Assembly (NCBI GenBank): GCA_964344055.1
Contig: CAYFLT010000007.1
Span: 33,055 to 97,054, forward strand
Source of the DNA: OFTM10 sp964344055
GTDB lineage: Bacteria > Actinomycetota > Acidimicrobiia > Acidimicrobiales > Aldehydirespiratoraceae
Length of the DNA: 64,000 bases
Reading direction: 5' to 3'
Under the pieces are notes generated by a model. That model saw only the letters and a list, made by a program, of their open reading frames with translations, had not been told where the DNA came from and made no database searches. Positions 39,213-48,387 of this stretch are shown here, one piece after another; the first letter of the stretch is position 1; each line of letters opens with the position of its first letter. Both the position numbers and the translations under genes were made by a program.

Positions 39213-40480
39213 GACGGCGGATCCTCTTCGTCCTCGTGGGCACGACGACGATCGTCGTGCTCGCGTTCGTCATTCCTCTCGCGCTGATGGTCCGCGACGT
39301 CGCCCGGGACCGGGCTTTCGCCGACGCCGATCGGGATGCGAGCTCCCTCTTCGCAGCCCTGGCCGTCGACGAGAGCCTTCAGGCGATCGAGATTGCGGTG
39401 GCCCGGACCAAGGCCGGACCGGCGGGTCGGCTCGCCGTCTATCTCCCCGACGGCACGGTGATCGGTGCCGATCTGCCGATCTCCGAGGAGGTCAGCTTGG
39501 CCCGCTCGGAGGGCCGAGCATGGAGCGGCGACGTGGAGGGCGGAGCGGAGCTCATCTCGCCGGTGATCCACGGCGACGGCACCGTCGACGTCATCCGGGT
39601 GCTGATCCCCGAATCCGAGCTCAGCGAAGGGGTGCAGGCGGCATGGTTGTCGCTCGCGGTGGTCGGTGTCGCCCTTTTGGGCGCGTCAGTCGTGTTCGCC
39701 GACCGGCTCACGCGCTCGGTCGTGGCCCCCGTTGCCGACCTGGCCGAGGCGTCGCACCTCCTCGCGGCCGGGGAGCTCGCCACCCGGGTCGACCCTGCGG
39801 GGCCGCCCGAGATCGTCGAGATGGGGCAGACCTTCAACTACCTGGCCGAACAGGTGACGGCCCTGCTGGCGGCCGAACGTGAGGACGTCGCCGATCTCGC
39901 CCACCGCCTGCGAACTCCTCTGGCCGCCCTGCGTCTCCAAACCGATCAGATCGAGGACCCCGAGGTACGAGACCTTCTCGGGGCGAGCGCGGACGAACTC
40001 GCCCGCTCCCTCGATCAGGTGATCTCAGAGGCCCGCCGACGGACCGAGACGGAGTCGATCACCACCGACCTGGTCGTCCTCCTCCGCGAACGGTACGAGT
40101 TCTGGTCGGTGCTCGCGGAGGAGCAGGCCCGTGACACCAGCCTCGACATCGGACCCGCGTCACTGGTCGTCGAGATCGGACGCGAGCGGTTGGCAGCCGC
40201 TTTCGACGTGGTGTTCGAGAATGTGTTCGCCCACACCGACGAAGGAGTCGGCTACGCGGTGAGCCTGCAGCGGGTGAACGGACAAGCGGAGCTCGTGTTC
40301 ACCGACGATGGGCCCGGCTTCTCGTCCGAAGACGTCACCCGCCGAGGGGTCACCGCCGACTCGACTGGACTCGGGCTCGACATCGCCAGTCGGGCGGTGG
40401 AGGGTGTCGGCGGGACCCTCAGCGTGAGCTCCCGGGCGGTCGGTGGTGCCCGCATCGTGATGCGGTTCCCAACCCCGTGA
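39209..40480 (+). CDS. Sensor histidine kinase
   Basis: 423 residues from GTG 39209, coupled to the response regulator (GTGA). Two transmembrane helices (about 5-27 and 150-170) flank an extracytoplasmic sensor of about 120 residues. A HAMP linker, a HisKA box with phospho-acceptor His in DLAHRLRTPLAAL and an ATPase domain with FENVFAHT, DDGPGFSS and TGLGLDIA follow. The signal is unknown. A bidirectional terminator follows. Confidence 0.94.
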   Translation: MRRRILFVLVGTTTIVVLAFVIPLALMVRDVARDRAFADADRDASSLFAALAVDESLQAIEIAVARTKAGPAGRLAVYLPDGTVIGADLPISEEVSLARSEGRAWSGDVEGGAELISPVIHGDGTVDVIRVLIPESELSEGVQAAWLSLAVVGVALLGASVVFADRLTRSVVAPVADLAEASHLLAAGELATRVDPAGPPEIVEMGQTFNYLAEQVTALLAAEREDVADLAHRLRTPLAALRLQTDQIEDPEVRDLLGASADELARSLDQVISEARRRTETESITTDLVVLLRERYEFWSVLAEEQARDTSLDIGPASLVVEIGRERLAAAFDVVFENVFAHTDEGVGYAVSLQRVNGQAELVFTDDGPGFSSEDVTRRGVTADSTGLGLDIASRAVEGVGGTLSVSSRAVGGARIVMRFPTP

Positions 40481-40488
40481 TCGACGGC

Positions 40489-40513
40489 GAGCCGGCCCCG
40501 GCGTGGCCGGCTC
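40489..40513. terminator. Bidirectional hairpin terminator
   Basis: GAGCCGGCC (40489-40497) and GGCCGGCTC (40505-40513) form a perfect 9-bp stem with a 7-nt loop. It sits in the 35-bp gap between the convergent kinase and SGNH-hydrolase genes. Confidence 0.75.
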
Positions 40514-40515
40514 GG

Positions 40516-42618
40516 TCAGTGATCGTGTGGGAAGCCGCCCACCAGCCGGTCCAGGCCGGTCCACCGGAACAACCAGTGGGTGGCGCGTTCCGCCCGTGAG
40601 GCTTCGTAGGCGTCGAAGTCGCGCTGATCGCCACCCTCGATCCGGTGCACCACGGCGAGGGAGATCAGCCAGGCTCCCGCCACCAGGATGATCACCACCC
40701 ACTCCATGCCCATGGCGAAGTCGACGAACTGGATGAGCGCCCAGGTCGCGGGTTCGTCGCGGTAGTCGCAGCGGGCCGGCGCATCGGTCGCGTCGCAGTG
40801 TTCGATCGGCGGACTTCCGAGGAGTGTCGGGAGATCCGGCACATCGTGGGCATCGCCGTCGATCGGTGTCGGCGCCGCCGACAGATCCGTACCGGCGAAC
40901 CACTCGGCTGCGGCGGTGGCCATCCGGTGGTGCCCGCTCGGCTTGGGGTGGAAGCTGTTGTGGATCCACTCCGTCGGGTTCAGCGACTGCTCGAGCGCCC
41001 CGGACACCGGCCCGGGCGAGATCATGTGGATGTCCCGATCGCTGGAGTCGCAGAGGCGTCCCCCGACGATCGCCGTGGGCATGGAGTCGAGAACGAAGGC
41101 ACCCGCCCGCTCCGCGGCCGACCGGATGACCGCGTTCAGCTGGTCCACGTAGCCGGCGATGAACCGGTGTTCGTCCTGGGCCAGCAGCGTGAAGTCACAC
41201 CCGTCGGGCCGGACCGGCTGGGGGTACGGGACGACGATCACCGGTGCGCCGCCGACGGCCTCACGGACGTTGCGGTAGACCCGGACCAGTTCGGCTTCGA
41301 GGGTGCTGTGGATCTCCGGCGCGTTGGGATCGAACGGTCGTCGACCCTCGAGCGCGTCGAGCCATTCCTGGGCGATCTCCGAACAGTCACCGGCCACGAC
41401 GCAGGCCTGCCCGATCTTCGCGAAGTTGGCGTCGTTGCCGCCGATGCTCACCAGCGCGAACTCGATCCGGTCCAGATCGAGGTCCGGGTACCGGTGCTGG
41501 AACTGCCCGATCTGGCCGCCGGTCCACGCGGGATCCGAACCCTCGGCGCCCTGGTTCACCTGCCAGATCTCCCGGACCCGCGCGCCTGAGCAGGCGAGGA
41601 AGATCATCTCGTCGGGAACCCGATCGGCGAAGTCGAAACGAGGCTCGAGGACGAGACGTGCCGCCCATGCGGTCGGCGATCGCCGGCACTCGTTCTCGTC
41701 GGCCCGGTTGGTACCGGTGAAGAACCGATCCGCGCCCTCCCCCGACATGTACGAATCGCCGAAGGCGACGAAGAGCGGCGCGTCGTCGGCTGGATCCGGT
41801 TGAAGGGCGCCTGGCAGCTCCGCGTTCTGGGGTGCCAGCGCCCAGATCATCAGGAAGGCGAACGCGATCATGATCGAGTCCCACTCGCCGCGAGACGTCG
41901 TGAAGCCGATCAGCACTCCGATTGCCACGATCGTCACACCGGCGTGGAGCGGCCCGGCCCACGTCCACAGCAGGGTGAGCATCGCCAGCGTGAGGATCGC
42001 GCCGCAGGCGATGAGTGGTGCCCGGTGGGCGTCCTTCACCCAGCGGTCGCGGCGGAGGACCTGGTGAGAAGCCAGCACGATCCCGAGCTGGCCGATCATG
42101 ATGGAGACCCCGATCAGGACCAGCGCGAGTCCGGGCCGTGCCGCGGGGGTCACGCCGGTGGCCCCGGCCGCGACGACGATCGATGCGGCGAGCAGCCACC
42201 AGCCGCCGCGCGATCCGAGCCAGGTCGATTCGCGGAGTTCAGCCACTCCCCAGGCGATGCCGAGGAAGGTGAGCGTGAGACCGAGGAACCCGAGGCCGGT
42301 GCTGTCGCCGGCCCCGCTCCAGACCGACAGCAGCGCAACGCCGGTCGCGATCAGGGTGGCGACCAGGCCGACCCTCGTGGTTCGGGCCAGCGAGGACGGG
42401 TCGGCGATCCGGTAGTGCTTCATCACGTGGGTGAGCAGGAGGACCGCGAGGATGAAGCCGAGGGACCACAGGACCGTGGCGAGTCGGCGATTGTGGAACG
42501 CGGCGTCGGCGACGAAGCGGACCGCGATCAGCAGGATCACGCCGCCGACGAGCATTCCCCGCGCCCAGCGGCGGCGGTGGTTCTGAGATTCCTTGCCGGC
42601 GTGATCCGAGTGTGACAC
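40516..42618 (-). CDS. Multi-spanning membrane protein with extracytoplasmic SGNH hydrolase domain
   Basis: 700 residues from GTG 42618. The N-terminal 270 residues hold about eight to nine hydrophobic helices. Residues from about 285 to 615 form an SGNH/GDSL domain: FGDSYMSGEGA (block I Ser), SIGGNDANFAK (block III Gly-x-Asn-Asp) and HNSFHPKPSGH (block V His). One more helix near 645-665 and a basic tail close the protein. The fold suggests an esterase/acyl hydrolase acting on the cell envelope or extracellular lipids. The layout, a polytopic domain followed by SGNH, recalls acyltransferase-3/SGNH fusions, but the membrane part does not show clear acyltransferase-3 motifs. Confidence 0.8.
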   Translation of the reverse strand: MSHSDHAGKESQNHRRRWARGMLVGGVILLIAVRFVADAAFHNRRLATVLWSLGFILAVLLLTHVMKHYRIADPSSLARTTRVGLVATLIATGVALLSVWSGAGDSTGLGFLGLTLTFLGIAWGVAELRESTWLGSRGGWWLLAASIVVAAGATGVTPAARPGLALVLIGVSIMIGQLGIVLASHQVLRRDRWVKDAHRAPLIACGAILTLAMLTLLWTWAGPLHAGVTIVAIGVLIGFTTSRGEWDSIMIAFAFLMIWALAPQNAELPGALQPDPADDAPLFVAFGDSYMSGEGADRFFTGTNRADENECRRSPTAWAARLVLEPRFDFADRVPDEMIFLACSGARVREIWQVNQGAEGSDPAWTGGQIGQFQHRYPDLDLDRIEFALVSIGGNDANFAKIGQACVVAGDCSEIAQEWLDALEGRRPFDPNAPEIHSTLEAELVRVYRNVREAVGGAPVIVVPYPQPVRPDGCDFTLLAQDEHRFIAGYVDQLNAVIRSAAERAGAFVLDSMPTAIVGGRLCDSSDRDIHMISPGPVSGALEQSLNPTEWIHNSFHPKPSGHHRMATAAAEWFAGTDLSAAPTPIDGDAHDVPDLPTLLGSPPIEHCDATDAPARCDYRDEPATWALIQFVDFAMGMEWVVIILVAGAWLISLAVVHRIEGGDQRDFDAYEASRAERATHWLFRWTGLDRLVGGFPHDH

Positions 42619-42664
42619 CGGCGCCGAGACTACCCGGCCGCGATCCGCCGAGCTGGAAGTGAGG

Positions 42665-43528
42665 TCAGTCGATCAGCTCGTCTGAACGATTTCGCTCGAT
42701 CTCGGCCTGCTCGTGCTCGGGAAGCACCCGACCGAACAGCTGCTGGGTCCGCTCCACCCGGCCGATCACGTCGGCCTCCTCGGTGTAGGCGAAGATCGCC
42801 GCATGTCGCGGTCGGGATCCCGCCGGCACCCGGGACACCTGATGGAGGCTGTATCGGCCGCGGAAGATCTGCATGTCACCCGGACGGAGATCGAGGGTGA
42901 AGACGCCCTCGCGATCTCCGTCGAGAATCCGCTGGATCTCGTCGAAGCACTCGTCGTGGTGGTTGCGGGTCATCGGGTGGTACTCGAACAGGCCGCCCTC
43001 GTCGGCCTCCTGCACGAGGACCGTGACCGCGAAGTCGTTGGTGTCGAAGTGCCACGTGAAGAGCTGGCCTGGGTCGAGGATGTTGGTGGTGAGTCCGGCC
43101 AACGGATCTGCGTAGCAGTGCAGTTCCGGGATCTCGAGGCACTCGGCGACGAAGCGGGCCACCTCCGGCGCCCGGAACATGACGTCGGTGGCGCAGGTCG
43201 AATCCCATGAGTCGCCCGGAATGAACCCACTCGATCGTTCGAGAAAGGTGTTGACCGGGTGGTGCTCGGGGAACTCCGGATTGAACTCCGTGTGGAAGTA
43301 CGGGTTCATGTCCTGGGTCGAGAAGTGCGTGGTGTGTTTGCGGGAGAGGATTTCGTTGTTGAGAGCCTCGACGGCTTCGGGGCGGACCATGTCCTTGATC
43401 ACGGCGCACCCGACCGACCGGAGGCCCTTCCTGGCCTCGTCGACGGCGGCCACGTAGGCGGCCGAGTCGGGTTCGTGGATCGGGTAGCGGTCGAGGTCGA
43501 CGATGTCGGCGAGGGTGTGGGAGGTCAT
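42665..43528 (-). CDS. 2-oxoglutarate/Fe(II)-dependent oxygenase, HalD/BesD-like fold
   Basis: 287 residues. Iron ligands are H160-x-D162 (TWHFDTNDF) and H229 (YSLHQVSRV); the 2OG-binding Arg is R239 or R241 (GSRPRHAAIF). HFDTNDFAVTVLVQ resembles the HalD/BesD amino-acid halogenase group. Here the Asp is present where halogenases have Gly, so hydroxylation (or oxidative demethylation) rather than chlorination is expected. It is divergent from a LysR regulator across 59 bp, which probably controls it. Confidence 0.82.
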   Translation of the reverse strand: MTSHTLADIVDLDRYPIHEPDSAAYVAAVDEARKGLRSVGCAVIKDMVRPEAVEALNNEILSRKHTTHFSTQDMNPYFHTEFNPEFPEHHPVNTFLERSSGFIPGDSWDSTCATDVMFRAPEVARFVAECLEIPELHCYADPLAGLTTNILDPGQLFTWHFDTNDFAVTVLVQEADEGGLFEYHPMTRNHHDECFDEIQRILDGDREGVFTLDLRPGDMQIFRGRYSLHQVSRVPAGSRPRHAAIFAYTEEADVIGRVERTQQLFGRVLPEHEQAEIERNRSDELID

Positions 43529-43587
43529 CTCGGTCAGTATGCGGGTGCCCGTCGGGGCTGGAAATCCCCTATCTTGTTCATCGATCC

Positions 43588-44502
43588 ATGACTGGAATCG
43601 ATGGAGAGGTAATGGTCGGCCGACCCCTGTCGGACCGGGCCCTGAGGATCGTCGTTGCCGCGGCCGGCGCCGGCAGTTTCACGGCTGCAGCCCGGGCGCT
43701 CGACATCGGCCAACCGGCCGTCAGCCACGCCGTCTCGCGGGTCGAGTCGGCCATCGGGGTGCCGCTCTTCGTGCGAAGCCGGGAGGGAATCACGCCCACC
43801 GAAGCCGGTGAAGAGCTCGTGGCCCGGCTCAGGTCGGCGTTGGAGGAGATCGACGACGCGATCCGCGACGCACAGGGCGGGATCGTGTCGACGCCGGTCA
43901 CGCTCTCGGTGTCGACGTCGCTGGCCACGTACTGGCTGGCCCCACGGCTCCCCGAGTTCAAGTTGGCCCACCCCGACATCGAGCTGCGGGTGATCACCAC
44001 CGACTCCGACGCTGCGGTCGGCAGCGACGACGCAGAGCTGTGGATCCCGCTCGGCCCGGTCGACCGACCCGGCCTCGACGCTGACGGCTTCTGCATCGAG
44101 GAACTCGTCCCGGTGTCGGCGCCGCATGTCGCGACCCGCATCGGCTCGGATGACCCCGCCGCCCTCCTCGAGTTGCCCCTGCTGCATCTCGAGGAGCGCT
44201 ACGCGCCGCGCTACGACTGGCGACGCTGGTTCGACCACCATGGCGTGTCCCTCCCGGCGGCACTTCCCGGCGTGAGGTCCAACGATTACTCGCTCATCCT
44301 GCACGCCGCGCTGGCGGGAAATGGTCTCGCGTTGGGCTGGCGTCACATCGTGGGACCGCTCCTCGACGCCGGTCAACTGGTGGAGGTCGGACCGGCCATC
44401 CGGACCGGCAGCGTCTTCCCGCTCCTGCGCCGATCCGGTCGCCGATTGGCGCCGACCACGGCCGCGCTGAGGGACTGGTTGCTGGCGGAGGCGCCGGGCT
44501 GA
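43588..44502 (+). CDS. LysR-family transcriptional regulator (GcvA-like)
   Basis: 304 residues. Winged helix: FTAAARALDIGQPAVSHAVS near residues 31-50. The effector domain has WIPLGPVDRPG and the C-terminal YSLILHAALAGNGLALGWRH typical of the GcvA-like subgroup. The 59-bp divergent gap to the 2OG oxygenase gene contains GGGG-N8-CCCC, a possible part of the operator. ATG 43588 is used; ATG 43612 is an alternative. Confidence 0.9.
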   Translation: MTGIDGEVMVGRPLSDRALRIVVAAAGAGSFTAAARALDIGQPAVSHAVSRVESAIGVPLFVRSREGITPTEAGEELVARLRSALEEIDDAIRDAQGGIVSTPVTLSVSTSLATYWLAPRLPEFKLAHPDIELRVITTDSDAAVGSDDAELWIPLGPVDRPGLDADGFCIEELVPVSAPHVATRIGSDDPAALLELPLLHLEERYAPRYDWRRWFDHHGVSLPAALPGVRSNDYSLILHAALAGNGLALGWRHIVGPLLDAGQLVEVGPAIRTGSVFPLLRRSGRRLAPTTAALRDWLLAEAPG

Positions 44503-44692
44503 TTCGGGCCTGACAGAGGGTCAGGATCTGTGACTGACGGCACCGAGAATCTGCGTGCAAACGCGGGTCCAAAGCGGCACAATTCCAGTATCGGCCGATG
44601 GCCGGACCTGAGCATCTGGGACTGCCAGCTCTACCCCCCAATCAGCAGGCGAGCGACACGATCGCAGCCGTCTCTCTCAGGAGCAGAAGAAT

Positions 44693-44830
44693 ATGGTGAC
44701 CCCCACCACCCCCGTTTCGGCTTCGCGTATCTATCGCGATGCCTATGGTCCCGGCTTTGCGACGGGACTTCGTGAACAGGCTGTTGCCGCGGTCGCCAAG
44801 GCCACCGCCCGGAAGCGTCAGTCTCGATGA
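44693..44830 (+). CDS. 45-residue small protein, function unknown
   Basis: ATG 44693 has a good AGGAG about 9 bp upstream. Codon choice is coding-like and a strong hairpin follows 11 bp after the stop. The peptide begins MVTPTTPVSASRIYRDAYGP and ends in a basic helix-forming stretch (EQAVAAVAKATARKRQSR). It has no signal peptide or membrane segment. The C-terminal part could be an amphipathic, nucleic-acid-binding helix (inference). Upstream sequence is noticeably less GC-rich than the surroundings, consistent with its own promoter. Confidence 0.55.
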   Translation: MVTPTTPVSASRIYRDAYGPGFATGLREQAVAAVAKATARKRQSR

Positions 44831-44841
44831 TTCGCCGGTGT

Positions 44842-44867
44842 CCGGCGACCCTTCACAGGGTCGCCGG
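44842..44867 (+). terminator. Strong hairpin after the 45-residue gene
   Basis: CCGGCGACCC (44842-44851) and GGGTCGCCGG (44858-44867) form a perfect 10-bp stem with a 6-nt loop. It separates the small gene from metY. Confidence 0.7.
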
Positions 44868-44907
44868 GCCCTGCGCATTCGTGCGTGAACACGCCTAGGG
44901 TCCGGGG

Positions 44908-46200
44908 ATGATCGAACCGGATTTCCTGCGTTTCGACACGCTCAGTCTCCACGCCGGCCAGCAGCCCGATCCCACCACCGGGGCGCGGGCCGTGCCCATC
45001 TACATGACCACGTCGTACGTGTTCGACGACAGCGACCACGCGGCCGGTCTGTTCAATCTCGAGATGCCCGGGCATCTCTACTCGCGTCTCACCAACCCCA
45101 CCGTGGCGGTGTTGGAGGAGCGCATCGCCGCGCTCGAGGGCGGCGTTGGCGCAGTCTGCACCGCGTCGGGCCAGGCGGCGTTTCATCTCGCCGTCGTGAC
45201 GCTGATGGGCCAGGGCGGTCACATCGTGGCCAGCCGCAACATCTACGGCGGCACCCACCAGATGTTGAACGTCACCCTGCCGCGCTTCGGCATCAGCTGC
45301 ACTTTCGTCGATCCCCGCAAGCCGGACGAGTTCGCCGCCGCGATTCGGCCCGAGACCCGCCTGGTGTTCGCCGAGACCCTCGGGAATCCCGGGATCGAGG
45401 TGCTCGACATTCCGGCCGTCGCCGAGGTCGCCCACGCGGCCGGCCTTCCCCTGATGGTCGACTCGACGTTCTCCACGCCGTATCTCATGCGTCCGATCGA
45501 ACACGGGGCCGACATAGTCATGCATTCGGTCACCAAGTTCCTCGGCGGTCACGGTGTGGCGCTGGGCGGCGTGCTGGTCGACGGTGGTCGCTTCGACTGG
45601 GAGGCATCGGGGCGCTTCGACACGATGACCGAGCCCTACGTCGGCTATCACGGCATCTCCTTCGCCGATGAGTTCGGTCCGGGCGCGTTCATCACCCGGG
45701 CCCGCGCCGAGGGCCTGCGTGATTTCGGCGCCGCCATGTCGCCGGCCAACGCCTTCCAGCTGCTGCAGGGGGTCGAGACCCTGCCCCTGCGGATGGCCAA
45801 GCACACCGAGAACACCGAGGCCGTCGTCGAGATGCTCGTCACCAACGACGCGGTCGAATGGGTGAAGTACCCGACCGCACCCGATCATCCGGACCGGGAG
45901 CTGGCCGCCGAGCTGTACCCCCGCGGCTGCGGCGCGATCCTGAGCTTCGGTATCAAGGGCGGACGGGCTGCCGGTCGCAAGTTCATCGAGTCGGTGAAGC
46001 TGGCGTCGCATCTCGCCAACGTCGGCGATGCCAAGACCCTGGTCCTGCATCCGGCCAGCACCACCCACCAACAGATGTCGGTAGACGATCTCGAGGCCGC
46101 CGGGATCGGCGAGGAGCTGATCCGGGTGTCGGTCGGCATCGAGGACGTGCGCGACATCGTCGACGATCTGAGTGCCGCCCTCAAAGCGTCGCAGCGGTAG
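44908..46200 (+). CDS. metY: O-acetylhomoserine sulfhydrylase / PLP-dependent trans-sulfuration enzyme
   Basis: 430 residues. The Cys/Met-metabolism PLP fold carries YSRLTNPT, GGVGAVCTASGQAA, VDSTFSTPYLMRPI and the PLP Lys in HSVTKFLGGHG. The N-terminus (FDTLSLHAGQQPDPTTGARAV) and length fit MetY rather than MetB/MetC. It makes homocysteine from O-acetylhomoserine and sulfide. MetY enzymes can also take methanethiol, which would link it to methylated-sulfur metabolism (inference). A hydrolase gene starts 10 bp downstream. Confidence 0.88.
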   Translation: MIEPDFLRFDTLSLHAGQQPDPTTGARAVPIYMTTSYVFDDSDHAAGLFNLEMPGHLYSRLTNPTVAVLEERIAALEGGVGAVCTASGQAAFHLAVVTLMGQGGHIVASRNIYGGTHQMLNVTLPRFGISCTFVDPRKPDEFAAAIRPETRLVFAETLGNPGIEVLDIPAVAEVAHAAGLPLMVDSTFSTPYLMRPIEHGADIVMHSVTKFLGGHGVALGGVLVDGGRFDWEASGRFDTMTEPYVGYHGISFADEFGPGAFITRARAEGLRDFGAAMSPANAFQLLQGVETLPLRMAKHTENTEAVVEMLVTNDAVEWVKYPTAPDHPDRELAAELYPRGCGAILSFGIKGGRAAGRKFIESVKLASHLANVGDAKTLVLHPASTTHQQMSVDDLEAAGIGEELIRVSVGIEDVRDIVDDLSAALKASQR

Positions 46201-46209
46201 GGGAGCGAG

Positions 46210-47022
46210 ATGGAGTTCGAACTCGACGGCAGGGCGATCCGCTATGCGAACGGCGGAAGGGAGCACGATCCGGCGTTGCCCGGCGTGGTGATGATCCACG
46301 GTGCGGGGATGAACCGCACCGCATGGCAGCTCCAGACCCGCTTCCTCGCCCACCACGGATACCGGGTCGCGGCGGTCGACCTCCCCGGGCACGGCGGATC
46401 GGACGGGCCACCGCTCGAGTCGATCGGTGAGATGGCTGACTGGGTGATCGACGTGGTCGGCGCCCTCGATATCGGGCCGGCCCACCTGGTCGGCCATTCG
46501 ATGGGCACCTACATCGCGATGGAGGCGGCCGCCCGGTCGCCGGAATCGGTGCGGTCGGTCGTGCTGATCGGCACCGCGGCCGCGATGCCGGTACACCCGG
46601 AGCTACTCGACTCCGCCTACAACGACATCTCCCATGCCGGTCAACTCATGACCTCCTGGGGCTTCGGCGCCAAGGCCCACATCGGCCGCCACGCCACGCC
46701 CGGTATGTGGTTGTTGGGCGGTTCCACCGCGCTGATCGACGTGTCGCCCGAGGGTGCGCTCGGTGCGGACATGGCCGCCTGCAACGCCTACGACGGTGCT
46801 CTGGCAGCCGCAGCCGAGGTCACGTGCCCGGTCACATTCATCCTGGGCGCACTCGACAAGATGACGCCGACCAAGCGGGCGGCCGAACTCCAGAGTGCGT
46901 TCTCGAACAGTCGCACGGTCCTGCTCGACGGGATCGGCCACATGCTCCCCGCCGAGGCGCCCGACGCCACTCGCGAGGCCATCGTCGAGGCCCTCGCGCT
47001 CGCGGAAGGCTCCGTTGGCTAA
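46210..47022 (+). CDS. Alpha/beta-hydrolase
   Basis: 270 residues with GGGGAGCGAG before ATG 46210. Oxyanion-hole region MIHGAGMNRTAW, nucleophile S97 in VGHSMGTY, acid in LGALDKMTP and His in DGIGHMLPAE complete the triad. It is a cytoplasmic small-molecule esterase/lactonase type. It is coupled to the MFS transporter (next start one base after its stop). Substrate unknown. Confidence 0.88.
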   Translation: MEFELDGRAIRYANGGREHDPALPGVVMIHGAGMNRTAWQLQTRFLAHHGYRVAAVDLPGHGGSDGPPLESIGEMADWVIDVVGALDIGPAHLVGHSMGTYIAMEAAARSPESVRSVVLIGTAAAMPVHPELLDSAYNDISHAGQLMTSWGFGAKAHIGRHATPGMWLLGGSTALIDVSPEGALGADMAACNAYDGALAAAAEVTCPVTFILGALDKMTPTKRAAELQSAFSNSRTVLLDGIGHMLPAEAPDATREAIVEALALAEGSVG

Positions 47023-48324
47023 GTGACCGGCGACGCCGCCGCCATCGACCCCGAAGAACACATCGAGGGTGGTCCGTGGATCGACCCCGGGAACGCGACC
47101 GTTGCGGCGCGGGCATTGTTCATCGGAATCCTTCTCCTCATGGCCGGCAACGGCCTCCAGGGCTCGCTCATCGGTGTGCGGTCCGAGGCCGAGGGCTTCT
47201 CGGTCACCGTCGCCGGCTTCGTCATGGCCGCCTACTTCGCGGGTTTCCTCGCCGGGTCCCGCTACGCGGAGTACCTGCTCGCCCAGGTCGGCCACATCCG
47301 GGTGTTCGCCGGCCTGGCCTCGATGGCATCGACGGCGGTGTTGATCCACGCCCTCTTCATCGACCCGATCACCTGGGGCGCGATGCGGTTCGTCACCGGC
47401 CTTTGCATGGCCGGCCTGTACGTCACCGAGGAGTCGTGGCTCAACGATCTCGCCACCAACGAGACCAGAGGTCGGCTGTTGTCGATCTACATGGTGATCA
47501 CCATGGGTGGTATGACCGCCGGGCAGTTCCTGCTCGATGCTGCGGACCCGGACGGCGTCGAGCTGTTCCTACTCGCCTCGGTTCTGGTGTCGGCCTCGTT
47601 GATCCCGGTGGCGTTGTCGGCGTCGAGCAACCCGCCGCTGGCGGTGCCCGAGACGATGTCGCTCAAGGAGCTCTTCGGCATCATCCCGACCGGCATCATC
47701 AGTTCGTTCTGGAATGGCGCCTCGGTCGGCGTGCTCATGGGGCTCGGTGCCGTCTACGCAGTGGCGGTCGACGTGCCGGACTCCCGGATTCCGGTCTTTC
47801 TGGCCGCACCGTTGTTCGGATCGATGTTGCTGCAGTGGCCGGTCGGCTACATCTCCGATCGGGTGCCACGCCGCGGCGTGATCCTCGTGGTCGCTGCGCT
47901 GGCCGCGGTGATCAGCGCGGCAATGACCCTCGTCACCCCCGGGAGTTGGGCGGCGATCGGTCTGATGACGGCCCTCGGGGCGGTGTCGTTCCCGATCTAC
48001 TCGCTGACCATCGCGTACACCGCCGACTGGTTGCCGACCACCAAGCTGACCGCCGGCTCGGCGGCTCTGGTCCGGGTCAACGGTGTGGGCGCCCTCGTCG
48101 GTCCGCTGCTGGCGACCGCGGTGATGGGGTTCACGTCGCCGGTCGCCCACTTCTGGTCGATGGCCGGCACGAACGCGGCGATCGTGGTCTACCTCGGTTA
48201 TCGCATCGTGGTGGCCGAGGCCCCTGCCGTCGAGGACCAGCGCCACTTCGTCGCCTTCCCCGCCCGCGCCTCCGCCGCCGCGATGGGCCTGATGCGAGGC
48301 CAACGCAGCCGCATCGGCAAGTGA
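47023..48324 (+). CDS. MFS transporter, YcaD-like
   Basis: 433 residues from GTG 47023, directly abutting the upstream stop. Twelve hydrophobic segments are visible. MFS loops are AGSRYAEYLLAQVGHIR and WPVGYISDRVPRRG. ETRGRLLSIYMVITMGGMTAGQ resembles the YcaD/AmpG-like families. It probably moves a substrate or product of the adjacent hydrolase and M24 genes. A palindromic repeat overlaps the last two bases of its stop codon. Confidence 0.88.
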   Translation: MTGDAAAIDPEEHIEGGPWIDPGNATVAARALFIGILLLMAGNGLQGSLIGVRSEAEGFSVTVAGFVMAAYFAGFLAGSRYAEYLLAQVGHIRVFAGLASMASTAVLIHALFIDPITWGAMRFVTGLCMAGLYVTEESWLNDLATNETRGRLLSIYMVITMGGMTAGQFLLDAADPDGVELFLLASVLVSASLIPVALSASSNPPLAVPETMSLKELFGIIPTGIISSFWNGASVGVLMGLGAVYAVAVDVPDSRIPVFLAAPLFGSMLLQWPVGYISDRVPRRGVILVVAALAAVISAAMTLVTPGSWAAIGLMTALGAVSFPIYSLTIAYTADWLPTTKLTAGSAALVRVNGVGALVGPLLATAVMGFTSPVAHFWSMAGTNAAIVVYLGYRIVVAEAPAVEDQRHFVAFPARASAAAMGLMRGQRSRIGK

Positions 48325-48359
48325 GTTGTTTCGCTGGTGCCAGGCACCCGAAACAACTC
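48323..48359 (+). repeat. Dispersed palindromic repeat, copy A
   Basis: Left arm GAGTTGTTTCG (48323-48333), CT, core GGTGCCAGGCACC (48336-48348), right arm CGAAACAACTC (48349-48359). It is identical to the copy at 49631-49667. It begins inside the stop codon of the MFS gene. It could act as a terminator or mRNA stabiliser, or be a REP-like element. Confidence 0.9.
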
Positions 48360-48387
48360 GTCCTACGATCGGCAGCTGGGGGGCCAC

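Noticed and set aside
44530..44775. 81-codon plus-strand open frame overlapping the 45-residue gene
   Set aside because: It has no ribosome-binding site, mixed composition and a different frame from the well-signalled ATG at 44693.
48337..48387. Upstream in-frame start extending the M24 gene into the palindromic repeat
   Set aside because: The extension would encode repeat sequence only. ATG 48388 has a purine-rich ribosome site and gives a family-like N-terminus.
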